Counted from the first letter of the stretch, positions 17,518 to 27,445 are shown. The stretch: DNA of 64,000 nucleotides from Methylobacterium sp. PvR107 (GCF_017833295.1 NZ_JAFIBW010000001.1:2298501-2362500); one strand, 5' to 3'. Notes: generated by a model from the sequence alone, not told the origin. Translations and numbers: made by a program.

Positions 17518-18381
17518 TCAGGCCATCGTCTTGGCGAGGGCGTAGATCTCCTCGGCGTCGAGCACCTTGTCGGTGCTCTCGAAGAGCTGGCCGACGCAGG
17601 CGCGGTGCAGCTTGAGCTTCAGGCCGCCGATGCCCAGCGCCCCGAAGGCCTTCTTGCCGTTGCGGTCTTTGGCCTTGTCCATCACGTCGATGCCACCGAT
17701 GCCCGTCGGAGGCTGGGCGTTGTAGTCGGCGACGAACTCGATGGACGATTCCTGCGCCCAGGCGGCCTCCGGCAGCAGCTCGACGCCGATGGCGCCGGCC
17801 GTGAACACGAGGTTCGTGCCCTTCACCAGGGCGATGCGCGAGGCCTCGTCGGGGGTCGCGGCCGCCTTCACGTTGACCTTGAAGCGCGTGTTGATCTGGT
17901 CGGCGGCGGCCTGTGTCTTGTCGAGGGCCCGGCCCGCGATGGTGACCTCGGCGCCCTCGCCGGCGAGCAACGCGGCCGAGCGCATGCCGACCGGGCCGGT
18001 GCCCGCCAGCACGACAGCCTTCTTGCCCTGGAGCGAACCCGCGGCCTTGGCCACCAGGGCGACGCCCGCGGCGGCCGTGGTGTTGGAGCCGTTGGAATCG
18101 AGCATCACCGAGACCCGGAACGGGCCGAAGAAGCGCTTCTTGACGGCGGTGAACAGCGCCTCGCCGGCCGCCATGCTGCCGCCGCCGACGAAGATCGCGG
18201 TCGACTTCTTCTCGGAGCCGCCGCGGGTATAGATCGTGCCATCCACCAGCGCGCCGACATTGTCGGGGTTCACGCCGCCGTAGCCGGTGATGTGGTCGGC
18301 GCCGCCGTCGTAGCCGACGACCGTGTCGAACACGTTCGGCACGGCATCGGTGTCGAACAGGAACAGCAGCTTCTTCGTCAT
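17518..18381 (-). CDS. mtdA: NADP-dependent methylene-H4MPT/methylene-H4F dehydrogenase
   Basis: 287 residues, one less than the well-studied MtdA. It oxidises methylene-tetrahydrofolate (or the methanopterin analogue) with NADP, joining formaldehyde oxidation to assimilation. The N-terminal MtdA signature KKLLFLFDTD and the NADP-binding loop VVLAGTGPVGMRSAALLAGEGAEVTIAGR are present. Ribosome-binding site GAGGTTAAG is eight bases before the ATG. It sits between hprA and fch, as in other serine-cycle methylotrophs. Confidence 0.97.
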   Translation of the reverse strand: MTKKLLFLFDTDAVPNVFDTVVGYDGGADHITGYGGVNPDNVGALVDGTIYTRGGSEKKSTAIFVGGGSMAAGEALFTAVKKRFFGPFRVSVMLDSNGSNTTAAAGVALVAKAAGSLQGKKAVVLAGTGPVGMRSAALLAGEGAEVTIAGRALDKTQAAADQINTRFKVNVKAAATPDEASRIALVKGTNLVFTAGAIGVELLPEAAWAQESSIEFVADYNAQPPTGIGGIDVMDKAKDRNGKKAFGALGIGGLKLKLHRACVGQLFESTDKVLDAEEIYALAKTMA

Positions 18382-18430
18382 GTCTTAACCTCGGCCCGCA
18401 TCGGGCATGATCGATTCAGGTACACCCACC

Positions 18431-18546
18431 CGGTCATTCCGGGGCCGCGGAGCGGAGCCTGGAATCCAGACACTCGGGCGGTTCTCGTTCTGCACCGTCG
18501 GCGGCGATGGATTCCGGGCTCGCCGGCGGCGCCCCGGAAAGACGAC
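18431..18546. repeat. Dispersed inverted-repeat element, family A, copy 3
   Basis: The left arm begins CGGTCATTCCGGGGCCGCGG and the right arm ends GGCGGCGCCCCGGAAAGACG. The centre is variable. It fills most of the 178-base gap between hprA and mtdA. Confidence 0.85.
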
Positions 18547-18559
18547 GGCGGTCTGCGGC

Positions 18560-19504
18560 TCAGCTCTCGACCACGTTCTGCGGCTTGCCCGCCACGAAGG
18601 CCTCGACGTTGTCGACGAGCTGGTCGGCCAGGATCTGCATCGCCTCCTTGCTGGCCCAGGCGACGTGCGGCGTCACGATCAGGTTCGGCAGGTCGGCCTC
18701 GCACAGGATGTTGCCGTCCTTGGGCGGCTCCTGCGCAACGACGTCGAAGCCGGCGCCCGCGATGGTGCCGTCCTTCAGCGCTTCGAGCAGGGCCGCCTCG
18801 TCCACCAGCCCGCCCCGGGCGGTGTTGATGAGGATGGCGCTTGTCTTCATCTTCTTCAGCTCGGCGGCGCCGATCATGCCCTTCGTGTCCGGGGTGAGCG
18901 GCACGTGCAGCGTGATCACGTCGGACTGCGTGAGGATCGTCTCGAAATCGACCAGCCCGTCCTGCGGGAACACGTCGAAGGCCAGAACCTTCATGCCGAG
19001 CGCCTCGGCGCGCTTGGCGATCGACTTGCCCAGCGCCCCGTAGCCGACGATGCCGAGCGTCGAGCCCGCGATGTCGTAGATCGGGTAGTCAAAGTAGCAG
19101 AACTGCTTGGACTTCGCCCAATCGCCGCGCCGCACCGAATTGGCGTAGGGCACGATCGCCCGGCGCAAGGCGAACATCAGCCCGACCACGTGCTCCGGCA
19201 CGGTGTTGAACGCGTAGTTGCGGATGTTGACGACCGTGACACCCTGGGCTTTGGCCTGGGCCTTGTCGACCACGTCGGTGCCGGTGGCGGCGACCGCGAT
19301 CAGCTTCAGGTCGGGGAGCTGCTTCAGCGTCTCGGCCCGCATCGGGACCTTGTTGATCAGCGCGATCTCCGCCCCCTGGAGGCGGGAGACGATCTCTTCC
19401 GGCGTCCAGGTCGACTCGTGCTCGACGTATTCGTGCGGGAAGTTGAACGGCCGGACCCGGGCATCGAGGGATTCACGGTCCAGGAATACGATCTTCTTGG
19501 TCAT
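18560..19504 (-). CDS. hprA: Hydroxypyruvate reductase (NADH)
   Basis: 314 residues from ATG 19504, the exact length of the known methylotroph enzyme. It reduces hydroxypyruvate to D-glycerate in the serine cycle. D-2-hydroxyacid dehydrogenase features: NAD-binding GIVGYGALGKSIAKRAEALG, substrate Arg in INTARGGLVDE, and the catalytic His in VTPHVAWAS. A longer frame upstream lacks family similarity. sga precedes it by 95 bases. Confidence 0.97.
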   Translation of the reverse strand: MTKKIVFLDRESLDARVRPFNFPHEYVEHESTWTPEEIVSRLQGAEIALINKVPMRAETLKQLPDLKLIAVAATGTDVVDKAQAKAQGVTVVNIRNYAFNTVPEHVVGLMFALRRAIVPYANSVRRGDWAKSKQFCYFDYPIYDIAGSTLGIVGYGALGKSIAKRAEALGMKVLAFDVFPQDGLVDFETILTQSDVITLHVPLTPDTKGMIGAAELKKMKTSAILINTARGGLVDEAALLEALKDGTIAGAGFDVVAQEPPKDGNILCEADLPNLIVTPHVAWASKEAMQILADQLVDNVEAFVAGKPQNVVES

Positions 19505-19599
19505 GGATCCTTCTCGGCCGGTTTCCTCTGGAGTGTTCTTCTTACTTGCGCGCCGGGGCGGGCCCGGCAACCCGGTCCCGCCCCGAACGCGTGCGCCGA

Positions 19600-20808
19600 T
19601 CACGCCTTATGCAGCGGATTCTCGCGCAGGTAGCTGGAGGCCGCGGCGACGCCCGAGCCCGGCGTGACCTTGATGCCGCAATCGATCATGGCCATCTCGG
19701 CGCCCGCGATGGCGCCCAGCAGCGACAGCTCGTTCAGGTCGCCCAGGTGACCGATCCGGAACACCTTACCGGCGACTTTGGACAGGCCGGCGCCCAGCGA
19801 GAGGTTGTAGCGCTCGTAGGCGTGGGTGATCACCTTGGCGGCGTCGGCGCCTTCCGGCACCACGATCGCCGTGACCGTGTCGGAGTTCCACTTGGGCTCC
19901 TTGGCGCAGGGCTTGAGGCCCCAGGCCGCGACCGCCTGGCGGGTCGCCTCGCCGAGGACGTGGTGGCGGTGGTAGACGTTCTCCAGCCCCTCCTCCTTCA
20001 CGATCTGCAGGGCCTCGCGCAGGCCGTAGAGCAGCGGCAGGACGGGCGTGTAGGGGAAGTAGCCGGTCGCGTTGGCGGCCAGCTGGTCCTTCCAAGCGAA
20101 GTAGGCGTGGCCGAGCCGGTCGTTGCGGCCGGTGCCGCCCTCGGCGATCTTGAGCGCCTTCGGGCTGATGCAGATCAGGCCGAGGCCGGCCGGCAGCATG
20201 AAGCCCTTCTGCGAGCCCGCGATGGCGCAATCGACCTTCCAGTCGTCCATGTAGAACGGCAGCGAGCCGATCGACGAGATGCCGTCCACGAACAGCAGCG
20301 CCGGGTGGCCGGCGGCGTCGATCGCCTTGCGCACCGCGCCGATGTCGCTGGTGACGCCGGTGGCGGTCTCGTTGTGGACGACCATGACGGCCTTGATCTT
20401 ATGGTCCTTGTCGGCGCGCAGGGCCTCCTCGATCTTCTGCGGATCGGCGCCGGTGCCCCACTCCTCCTCTTGGACGACCACGTCGAGGCCGAGGCGCTGG
20501 GCCATGTCGACCCAGAGGTGGCTGAACTGGCCGTAGCGCGAGGTCAGCACCGTGTCGCCGCGGCACAGCGTGTTGGACAGGGCCGATTCCCAGATGCCGG
20601 TGCCCGAGGACGGGAACAGGATCACCGTCCCGGCGGTCGAGCCGAACACCATCTTGGAATCCTGCAGGAGCGGCTTCACCAGCTCGGGGAAACTCGGCGA
20701 GCGGTGATCCTCGGACGGCACGTGCATGGCGCGCAGCACCCGGTCCGGGATGTTGGTGGGGCCGGGGATGAAGAGGTGGTTGCGACCGGGACGCCGGGTT
20801 GCGGCCAT
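19600..20808 (-). CDS. sga: Serine-glyoxylate aminotransferase
   Basis: 402 residues from ATG 20808, with GGAGGAAA seven bases upstream. A class V PLP aminotransferase that moves the amino group of serine to glyoxylate, giving hydroxypyruvate and glycine. Visible are the N-terminal LFIPGPTNIPDRVLRAM and the PLP lysine in AIAGSQKGFMLPAG. It is the first gene of the serine-cycle run, with a 517-base regulatory-looking region upstream. In M. extorquens the LysR-type QscR controls this operon. Confidence 0.97.
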   Translation of the reverse strand: MAATRRPGRNHLFIPGPTNIPDRVLRAMHVPSEDHRSPSFPELVKPLLQDSKMVFGSTAGTVILFPSSGTGIWESALSNTLCRGDTVLTSRYGQFSHLWVDMAQRLGLDVVVQEEEWGTGADPQKIEEALRADKDHKIKAVMVVHNETATGVTSDIGAVRKAIDAAGHPALLFVDGISSIGSLPFYMDDWKVDCAIAGSQKGFMLPAGLGLICISPKALKIAEGGTGRNDRLGHAYFAWKDQLAANATGYFPYTPVLPLLYGLREALQIVKEEGLENVYHRHHVLGEATRQAVAAWGLKPCAKEPKWNSDTVTAIVVPEGADAAKVITHAYERYNLSLGAGLSKVAGKVFRIGHLGDLNELSLLGAIAGAEMAMIDCGIKVTPGSGVAAASSYLRENPLHKA

Positions 20809-21325
20809 GATGTTTCCTCCGAAAAGTTCATTGCACGCGAGCGTGAGCCCGCGCCGGGTTGTCCAAGCGTCGTCAGGGAGTCGGTCCGGCGCCGTCGAAA
20901 GCGGCTCGCGCCACATCCTCTCGAACGCCATCCTCTGCCGTGATCGGGGGGCGTCAGCGGAGCGGCAGGCGGCCTCACGCCGCTCGCGTCGCGGCACGCC
21001 CCCGCGCGCCGGTCGCCTCCGAAATGCCGTCCCGTCCAACGGCCTCAGGGCCGTCCTCGCCGCCTTCCTGTCAAGGTCCGGTCGCGCTCGTGCCGAGCCG
21101 CCGGTTCCTGGCATTATGAGACGGCGGGGCCGGAAAGGAAAACCGGAAAAACTTCCGGAACTTGGCAAAAAAATTTTTTGTGCGGCGCAACGAAGACGAT
21201 CTCCGGTTGAGAGGCTTCGCCGCGCTGCACCAGCTCCGGCTGCGCCTGCCGGAGCCCGCGTCATCAAACTGAGATGCGATCGCGCTCTGGATCCCGGCAC
21301 CGTACAGCCGCCGGGAGAGGGTGCC
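20809..21325. promoter_or_regulatory. Divergent regulatory region upstream of the serine-cycle operon
   Basis: 517 bases between sga (minus) and a phosphoesterase gene (plus) with no convincing gene. An AT-rich block at 21130-21180 contains a perfect inverted repeat CCGGAA-N4-TTCCGG (21143-21158) and the tract A7T6 (21167-21179). CATAAT reading toward sga at 21118-21113 could be a -10 element, giving a leader near 300 bases. Known biology is QscR (LysR type) binding upstream of sga in M. extorquens; the assignment of these motifs to QscR is inference. Confidence 0.4.
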
Positions 21326-22141
21326 GTGGCCGAGGTTGAGGAGATGCCGGTCCGGGTTCGGACACTGTTCCTGTCCGACCTGCATCTCGGCACACGCGGC
21401 TGCCAGGCCGGGTTGCTGCTGTCGTTCCTGAAGGATTACGACGCCGATACGATCTACCTCGTCGGCGACATCGTGGATGGCTGGCAGCTGCGCTCCGGAT
21501 GGTATTGGCCGCAGGAGCACAACGACGTCGTGCAGAAGCTGCTGCGCAAGGTCCGCAAGGGCACCCGCATCGTCTACCTGCCGGGCAACCACGACGAGTT
21601 CCTGCGCGACTATGTCGGCACGAATTTCGGCGGGATCGAGCTGGCCGAGACCGCGATCCACGCGGCGGCCGACGGCCGGCGTTACCTCGTGATCCACGGC
21701 GACCAGTTCGACATGGTGGTGCGCCACTCGCGCTGGCTCGCCCATCTCGGCGACGGCGCCTACACGCTGGCTTTGTCCCTCAACACCGTGATCAACAAGG
21801 CGCGGCGGCGCCTCGGCCTGTCCTACTGGTCGCTCTCCGCCTGGGCGAAGCTGCGCGTGAAGAACGCCGTCAGCTTCATCGGCCGCTTCGAGACGATCCT
21901 GGCCGAGGAGGCGCGCCGGCAGGGCGCCGACGGCGTGATCTGCGGCCACATCCACCACGCGGCCGACCGGCCGATCGGCGATCTGCGCTATCTCAACACC
22001 GGCGATTGGGTCGAATCCTGCACAGGGCTGGTCGAGCACTACGACGGCCGCATCGAGGTGCTGCACTATCCGAGCGTCCTGCGGGCCCGCGTCGCCGAGA
22101 GCGTGCCGGAAGCGCTGCCGGGCCGGCGCGCGGTGGCGTGA
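21326..22141 (+). CDS. UDP-2,3-diacylglucosamine diphosphatase-like metallophosphoesterase
   Basis: 271 residues from GTG 21326 (GGGAGAGG six bases upstream); ATG 21344 is an alternative. Calcineurin-like motifs in order: LFLSDLHLGTRG, VGDIVDGW, LPGNHDEFLRD, VIHGDQFD and CGHIHHA. The family is COG2908, the LpxH type that hydrolyses UDP-diacylglucosamine in lipid A synthesis. Many alphaproteobacteria carry such a gene paired with a glycosyltransferase, as here, and use LpxI for lipid A, so the substrate may be another lipid or nucleotide diphosphate. It is followed by the glycosyltransferase after 11 bases. Confidence 0.82.
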   Translation: MAEVEEMPVRVRTLFLSDLHLGTRGCQAGLLLSFLKDYDADTIYLVGDIVDGWQLRSGWYWPQEHNDVVQKLLRKVRKGTRIVYLPGNHDEFLRDYVGTNFGGIELAETAIHAAADGRRYLVIHGDQFDMVVRHSRWLAHLGDGAYTLALSLNTVINKARRRLGLSYWSLSAWAKLRVKNAVSFIGRFETILAEEARRQGADGVICGHIHHAADRPIGDLRYLNTGDWVESCTGLVEHYDGRIEVLHYPSVLRARVAESVPEALPGRRAVA

Positions 22142-22152
22142 GGTCACCGCCC

Positions 22153-23199
22153 GTGAAGCTCCTCATCGCCAGCGATGCCTGGCACCCGCAGGTGAACGGC
22201 GTGGTGCGCTCCCTGGAGCAGATGGTGTGGCGCGCCCCGGAGCACGGCTTCGAGACCGCCCTCCTGACGGTGGCGGATTTCCGCTCGCTGCCCCTGCCGG
22301 GCTATCCAGAGATTCGTCTCGCCTATGCCGGGCGGGAGCGGGTCGCGGCGCGCTGGAACGCGGAGCGGCCGACCCATGTCCATATCGCGACCGAAGGGCC
22401 GGTGGGCTTGGCGGCGCGGCGCTACTGCCTCGCTCACGCCCTGCCCTTCACCACAAGCTACCACACGCGCTTCCCCGAATACCTCGCCGCCCGGGCCCCG
22501 GTACCGGAGGCTTGGTCCTACGCCTATCTGCGCCGCTTCCACGGGGCCGCGCGGGGTACGATGGTCAGCACCGCCTCGCTGCAGGGCGAGCTGGCGGCGA
22601 GGGGATTCGGCCGGCTGATGCGCTGGACCCGCGGCGTCGACACCACGCGGTTCCGCCCCGCCGAGCCCGGCGCACCGATGCCGGCGGACCTCGCCGGACT
22701 GCCCCGGCCGCTGTTCCTCTATGTCGGGCGGCTCGCTGTGGAGAAGAACGTCTCGGCCTTCCTGAGCCTCGATCTGCCGGGCACCCGGATCGTCGTCGGC
22801 GACGGCCCGGACCGGGCGCGGCTCCAGGCGCTGGCACCCGGAGCGATTTTTCTCGGCACCCGGACCGGCGCGGCTCTGTCGGCGGTCTACGCGGCCTGCG
22901 ACGTCTTCGTGTTCCCGAGCCTCACCGATACGTTCGGCATCGTGCTTCTCGAGGCCCTGGCCAGCGGGCTGCCGGTGGCGGCCTTCCCGGTCCCGGGCCC
23001 GATCGACGTCGTCGGCAGCACCCGCGTCGGGGTGCTCGACCGGGACCTGCGGGCCGCCGCGCTCGCCGCCCTCGACCTGTCGCGCGCCGAATGCCGGGCC
23101 GAGGCCCTGCGCTGCGGCTGGGACGTGAGCGCGCGCCAGTTCTTCGGCAACATCGTCGAGGCACATGGCGACGCGCGGGGCACCCGGGACGCCGCCTGA
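22153..23199 (+). CDS. Glycosyltransferase family 4-type protein
   Basis: 348 residues from GTG 22153; a GTG at 22138 overlapping the previous stop would add five residues. GT-B fold: N-terminal KLLIASDAWHPQVNGVVRSLEQM and the donor-binding C-terminal PSLTDTFGIVLLEALASGLPVAAFP. Proteins of this kind include plant and bacterial sulfolipid or digalactosyl lipid synthases and mannosyltransferases. Pairing with the phosphoesterase upstream suggests a glycolipid step. Cytosolic or membrane-associated. The acceptor is unknown. Confidence 0.85.
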   Translation: MKLLIASDAWHPQVNGVVRSLEQMVWRAPEHGFETALLTVADFRSLPLPGYPEIRLAYAGRERVAARWNAERPTHVHIATEGPVGLAARRYCLAHALPFTTSYHTRFPEYLAARAPVPEAWSYAYLRRFHGAARGTMVSTASLQGELAARGFGRLMRWTRGVDTTRFRPAEPGAPMPADLAGLPRPLFLYVGRLAVEKNVSAFLSLDLPGTRIVVGDGPDRARLQALAPGAIFLGTRTGAALSAVYAACDVFVFPSLTDTFGIVLLEALASGLPVAAFPVPGPIDVVGSTRVGVLDRDLRAAALAALDLSRAECRAEALRCGWDVSARQFFGNIVEAHGDARGTRDAA

Positions 23200-23237
23200 C
23201 CGGTGACGGCGCCCGCGCGGGATGGCAGGAGGGTGCC

Positions 23238-23879
23238 ATGCCCCTTGCCCGGATGCCCCCTGCCCGGAAGCCGCCTGCCGCGACGATGCCGTTCGATCCG
23301 GCCCGCGCGGTCGATTACCCCGCCGTCATCGGATGCGACGAAGTCGGGCGCGGCGCGCTGTGCGGGCCCGTGGTGGTGGCGGCGGTCTGGTTCGACCCCG
23401 CGGCGCTGCCGCCGGCCCTGCTCGCCGCCCTCGACGACAGCAAGCGCGTCCCCGAACCGGTCCGCGCGCGGCTGGCGCCGCTGATCCGCGCCCAGGGGCG
23501 CGTCGCGGTGGCGGCGGGCTCCCGGGCGCTGATCGACCGGATCAACATCCGGGCCGCCACCCTCGACGCGATGGCGCGCGCGGTGGCCCGCCTCGGGCTC
23601 GACGCGCCGGTCCTGGTCGACGGACGCGATGCCCTGCCCGGCCTGCCAGGCCGCGCGGTGGTCGGCGGCGACAGGCTGGTGCCGCAGATCGCCGCCGCCT
23701 CGATCGTCGCCAAGGTGTTTCGCGACGACCTGATGCGGCGCTTGGCCGAGCGCCATCCCGGCTACGGCTGGGAGCGCAACGTCGGCTACGGCACCGCCGT
23801 CCACCGCGCCGGCCTGACGAAGCTCGGCCGGAGCCCGCATCACCGGCTCAGCTTCACACGGGGATTTGACCAGGCCTGA
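23238..23879 (+). CDS. rnhB: Ribonuclease HII
   Basis: 213 residues from ATG 23238 with AGGAGG just upstream; ATG 23286 is a shorter alternative that keeps the domain. It nicks RNA in RNA-DNA hybrids, including single ribonucleotides in DNA. Signatures: GCDEVGRGALCGPVVVAAV, LDDSKRV, GGDRLVPQIAAASIVAKVFRD and YGTAVHRAGLTKLGRSPHHR. The acidic catalytic residues (DE in the first motif, D in the later ones) are in place. It converges on the chemoreceptor gene. Confidence 0.95.
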   Translation: MPLARMPPARKPPAATMPFDPARAVDYPAVIGCDEVGRGALCGPVVVAAVWFDPAALPPALLAALDDSKRVPEPVRARLAPLIRAQGRVAVAAGSRALIDRINIRAATLDAMARAVARLGLDAPVLVDGRDALPGLPGRAVVGGDRLVPQIAAASIVAKVFRDDLMRRLAERHPGYGWERNVGYGTAVHRAGLTKLGRSPHHRLSFTRGFDQA

Positions 23880-23888
23880 GAGGTCGGG

Positions 23889-26006
23889 TCACGCGGCCCG
23901 GATTCCCGCCAGGAAGTGATCGACCTCGGCCGCGAGCTGCTCGGATTGGCGCGACAGCGCGGTCGCAGCGGTGAGCACGTGATCGGCCGCGCGGCCCGTC
24001 TGGTCGGCCGCGTTAGCAACGCCGGAGATGTTGCCGGTCACCTCCTGCGTCCCCGCATTGGCCTGGGTGATGTTGCGGACGATCTCCTGCGTGGCGGCCC
24101 CCTGCTGCTCCACCGCCGCCGCAATCGCCGCCGCCACGGCGCTGATCTCCCCGATCCGGCCGGTGATCGTGCCGATCGCATCCACCGCTTGGCCGGTCAC
24201 GCTGCGGATCTCGCCGATCTGCCGGCCGATCTCCTCGGTGGCTTGGCCGGTCTGCGCGGCGAGCGCCTTCACTTCGGTGGCGACCACCGCGAAACCCCGT
24301 CCCGCCTCGCCCGCCCGCGCCGCCTCGATCGTCGCATTGAGCGCCAGGAGATTGGTCTGCGCGGCGATCCCGGCGATCAGCTCGATCACGGCACCGACCC
24401 GGGCGGCCGCCGCGTTGAGCGCGGCCACGAGCGTGGCGGTCTGATCGGCCTCATCGACCGCGGTCCGGGCGAGCTCGGATGAGCCCTGAACCTGACGCCC
24501 GATCTCCTGGACGGAGGTCCCGAGTTCCTCGACGGCGGCGGCCACCGTTCTGACGCTGGCGGACGCCTCCTCGGCGGCGGCGGCCACGGCATTGGACTGG
24601 CTGGCGGTGTGCTGCGCCGTCGTGGTCATCTGCCAGGCCGTGGTCTGCAGCTCGGCAGCGGAACTGGAGACCTGAGCGACGATGCCGGACACGGCCTGCT
24701 CGAAACCCTGCGCCAGCGCGTCGGTGGCCGACCGGCGCTGCGCCTCCGCGGCGAGACGGGCCGCGGCGGCCTCGGCTTCCAGCGCCCGGGTGCGGATCAG
24801 GTTGTCCTTGAACACCCGGACGGCCGCTGCCATCGCGCCGATCTCGTCCCGTCGCTCCTGTATCGGGATCGCCGCGGTGGCATCTCCGGCCGCGAGCGCG
24901 CCCATGGCCTGGATCATGGCCCGGATCGGCCGCAGGATGCGGCGGTCGACGAGCACCATACCGCCGACCGTCAGCAGCAGGCAGCTGGCCAGAAGCGCGA
25001 GGGCAACCAGAAACGAACGCTGCGCCTCGCCGGCCAGCACCTCGGCGCGCGCGATCATCGCATCGAGGGCCGCGTCGGCCAGGGCCACGAGCGTGGCCCC
25101 ATCGGCGATGTCGCGCGCGCGCAGGTCCCGCGCCCCGATGCCGGGCGGCCGGCTCTGGCTCAGCGCGTTCGTCAGGGCGATGCGCCGCGCCGCCGATTCA
25201 CCCTCGAAATTGCTGTCGCGGGCCTTCCTGAAGGCCGCGCGAATCGTCTCCGGCAAGTCGTCAACGATCGTATCGACGACCTCGGCCCAAGCGGCGAAGA
25301 GGCGTGCCCGCTCCTCGGCGGCCGCGATCATCTCGGCCTGCGACCACCCCGCCCCGGCTGCAACCGCGGTCTCGATCCGGACCCATGAGATCCCGAACGC
25401 GATCCGTGTCGCCCACGCGGCGCGCTTGATCTCGAGGTATCGCTCGATGGCCGCATCCTCCCTGGGGATGGCGGCATCCACGGCCTTGTTGGTCGCCGCG
25501 TAGGCCTGGAGCAGCGCCGCAATGACCGTATCGACGGTCTGTCTGAGCGCGGCCGGGCGCTCCCGTTTCGGCACGGCCGCGGCGGCCTCGACCTGCGGCC
25601 GCTGGGCGGTCAGCGCCGCCTGAGCCCGGCGAAGTGGCTCCAGGGTCGCCTGGACCGAAGGCACGTCGAGGTCGCGCGCGATCGCCCAGAACGCCGCCTC
25701 GCTGTCGATCCGAGCCCTTTCGTCCACCTCCAGGGCCGCCTTGCCGGATGCGGAGACGGGGTCCTCGTCGGCCAGGATCTTCAGGCCCGTCCCACGCGCC
25801 GTACGCGTCGCGATCACGGAATGGAGCAGGGCGCGGCTCGCCTGCGACAGGGCGACGACGCCTTGACCCCGCAGCGTCTCCTCATGCGCTCCAAACAGGG
25901 TCGTGGCGCGCGCTGCCAGCAGCAGGACGCTCATGGCGCATAGAATGGCGCCGAAAATAGTGCCGATAGACAAATTTGTAATTTTATGAACAACCAAAGT
26001 CCTCAT
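23889..26006 (-). CDS. Methyl-accepting chemotaxis protein
   Basis: 705 residues. N-terminal transmembrane helix (about 12-35), a large helical periplasmic sensor region (about 36-330), a second helix ([21 protein letters not shown]), HAMP linker ([14 protein letters not shown]), then the signalling domain with the highly conserved hairpin tip [26 protein letters not shown]. The sensor is all-helical and reminiscent of four-helix-bundle ligand domains. The N-terminal codons and upstream DNA (25960-26060) are clearly AT-richer than neighbours. No che genes are nearby. The ligand is unknown. Confidence 0.93.
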   Translation of the reverse strand: MRTLVVHKITNLSIGTIFGAILCAMSVLLLAARATTLFGAHEETLRGQGVVALSQASRALLHSVIATRTARGTGLKILADEDPVSASGKAALEVDERARIDSEAAFWAIARDLDVPSVQATLEPLRRAQAALTAQRPQVEAAAAVPKRERPAALRQTVDTVIAALLQAYAATNKAVDAAIPREDAAIERYLEIKRAAWATRIAFGISWVRIETAVAAGAGWSQAEMIAAAEERARLFAAWAEVVDTIVDDLPETIRAAFRKARDSNFEGESAARRIALTNALSQSRPPGIGARDLRARDIADGATLVALADAALDAMIARAEVLAGEAQRSFLVALALLASCLLLTVGGMVLVDRRILRPIRAMIQAMGALAAGDATAAIPIQERRDEIGAMAAAVRVFKDNLIRTRALEAEAAAARLAAEAQRRSATDALAQGFEQAVSGIVAQVSSSAAELQTTAWQMTTTAQHTASQSNAVAAAAEEASASVRTVAAAVEELGTSVQEIGRQVQGSSELARTAVDEADQTATLVAALNAAAARVGAVIELIAGIAAQTNLLALNATIEAARAGEAGRGFAVVATEVKALAAQTGQATEEIGRQIGEIRSVTGQAVDAIGTITGRIGEISAVAAAIAAAVEQQGAATQEIVRNITQANAGTQEVTGNISGVANAADQTGRAADHVLTAATALSRQSEQLAAEVDHFLAGIRAA

Positions 26007-26314
26007 TGCTCAAAATTCCCGTCCTTACATGCAGTTCCGAAGCAATGCGTAAGTCAAACCTGGAATCAATGCCTAACGGATTTGCATCCTCAGCGCTCCG
26101 AATGTCAACCTTGTGTTGCCAGAAAAATCGCAGACGCGATTCGTGAGACGCGACGACGTGCGGCGCAATTCAATTGATATCCTCAATCGGACATCCGGCA
26201 CTGCATTACTCTTGCACAGAGCCTGCTGTCACAGATCTCGTGGTCGTTGGTTTGAGCCGCGCAACCGGCCGGACGCCTGGTTCTCCCGCGTGTCGCTTCG
26301 CCCCGTGCCGGCCG
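26007..26314. other. AT-rich intergenic stretch upstream of the chemoreceptor
   Basis: 308 bases between the chemoreceptor start and the end of the radical SAM gene. Roughly 26007-26180 is lower in GC than its surroundings and probably holds the chemoreceptor promoter on the minus strand. No gene or repeat is seen. Confidence 0.45.
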
Positions 26315-27430
26315 TCAGAACAGTGCCAGTTGCGCCCCCGGCTTGCGGAAGGCGTCGCGGTCCAGCGCCATCCGGCCGAAGGCGAAGCCGAGCCGCGTCC
26401 CCGCCAGCCGCACCCGCTGGCCGATCATCGCCGCGTAGGCGCCCTCGCCGCGGAAGCGATGGCCGAAGCGCGGATCGTTCTCGCGGCCGCCTCGGGCCTG
26501 CGTCAACAGCCCGAAGGTCCGGTCCTTCCGCTCGGGGTAATGCGCGGCGAACCAGTCGGCCACGAGGTCGGCGACCTCACCCGGCAGCCGGAGCAGCGCG
26601 TGGCCGATGCGGCTCGCGCCGTTCTCCCGGGCCCGGGCGAGGATCGTCTCGATCTCGGGATCCGTGAGCCCCGGGATGATCGGCGAGACATTGACCATCA
26701 CGGGCACACCCGCCGCGCTCAAGGCGCGCATTGCGGCCAGCCGCTTCTCCGGCCGCGGGGCGCGGGGATCGAGGCGTCGAGCGAGGCCCGGGTCGAGGGT
26801 CGGCAGCGACAGGGCGACCAGGATCAGGTTCTGCGCGGCCATCTCGGCCAGGATGTCGAGGTCTCGCAGGATGAGGTCGGATTTGGTGGTGATGCTGACC
26901 GGGTGCCGGGTCTCCCGCAGCACCTCCAAAACCGCGCGGGTGATGCGGTGCTCGCGCTCCAGCGGCTGGTAGGGATCCGTGGCCGTCCCGAGGGCAATCG
27001 TCTCGGGGCGATAGCCCGGTGCCGCAAGCTCCCGGGCGAGGAGGCGGGCGGCCTCGGGCTTGGTGAAGATCCGCGATTCGAAGTCGAGCCCCGGCGACAG
27101 GCCGAGCCAGGCGTGGGTCGGCCGCGCGTAGCAGTAGATGCAGCCGTGCTCGCAGCCCCGATAGGGATTGATCGACCGGTCGAACGGAACGTCGGGCGAC
27201 GTGTTGCGGGCGATGATGCGGGCCGTACGCTCCGGCGTGACCTGCGTGCGCAAGGGAGCCGGCTCGTCCGCCCCCCAGTCGGAATCGTAGAACAGCTCGC
27301 GCCGCGCCGCCTCGAAACGGCTCGTGGGATTGGCGGTGGCACCGCGCCCGCGCCGGGCGCTCTCGGGCGGCGTGCTGTGCCCGAGCCGGATTGCAGCGCC
27401 CTTGCCCGACCCACTCCCTGTCCGTGTCAT
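26315..27430 (-). CDS. Radical SAM protein, PA0069/SplB-like
   Basis: 371 residues. The iron-sulphur cluster motif CX3CX2C is visible as RGCEHGCIYCYARP near residue 100. The downstream VSITTKSDLILRDLDIL segment and two further beta/alpha repeats fit the PA0069 family, related to spore photoproduct lyase, with unknown substrate. It is basic at the N-terminus and cytosolic. The upstream end carries the parS site 15 bases before the ATG. Confidence 0.88.
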   Translation of the reverse strand: MTRTGSGSGKGAAIRLGHSTPPESARRGRGATANPTSRFEAARRELFYDSDWGADEPAPLRTQVTPERTARIIARNTSPDVPFDRSINPYRGCEHGCIYCYARPTHAWLGLSPGLDFESRIFTKPEAARLLARELAAPGYRPETIALGTATDPYQPLEREHRITRAVLEVLRETRHPVSITTKSDLILRDLDILAEMAAQNLILVALSLPTLDPGLARRLDPRAPRPEKRLAAMRALSAAGVPVMVNVSPIIPGLTDPEIETILARARENGASRIGHALLRLPGEVADLVADWFAAHYPERKDRTFGLLTQARGGRENDPRFGHRFRGEGAYAAMIGQRVRLAGTRLGFAFGRMALDRDAFRKPGAQLALF

Positions 27431-27445
27431 GCCGAGTCGCTCCCG

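Noticed and set aside
21069..21074. TTGACA-like hexamer on the minus strand upstream of sga
   Set aside because: No matching -10 element at normal spacing; CATAAT lies on the wrong side of it.
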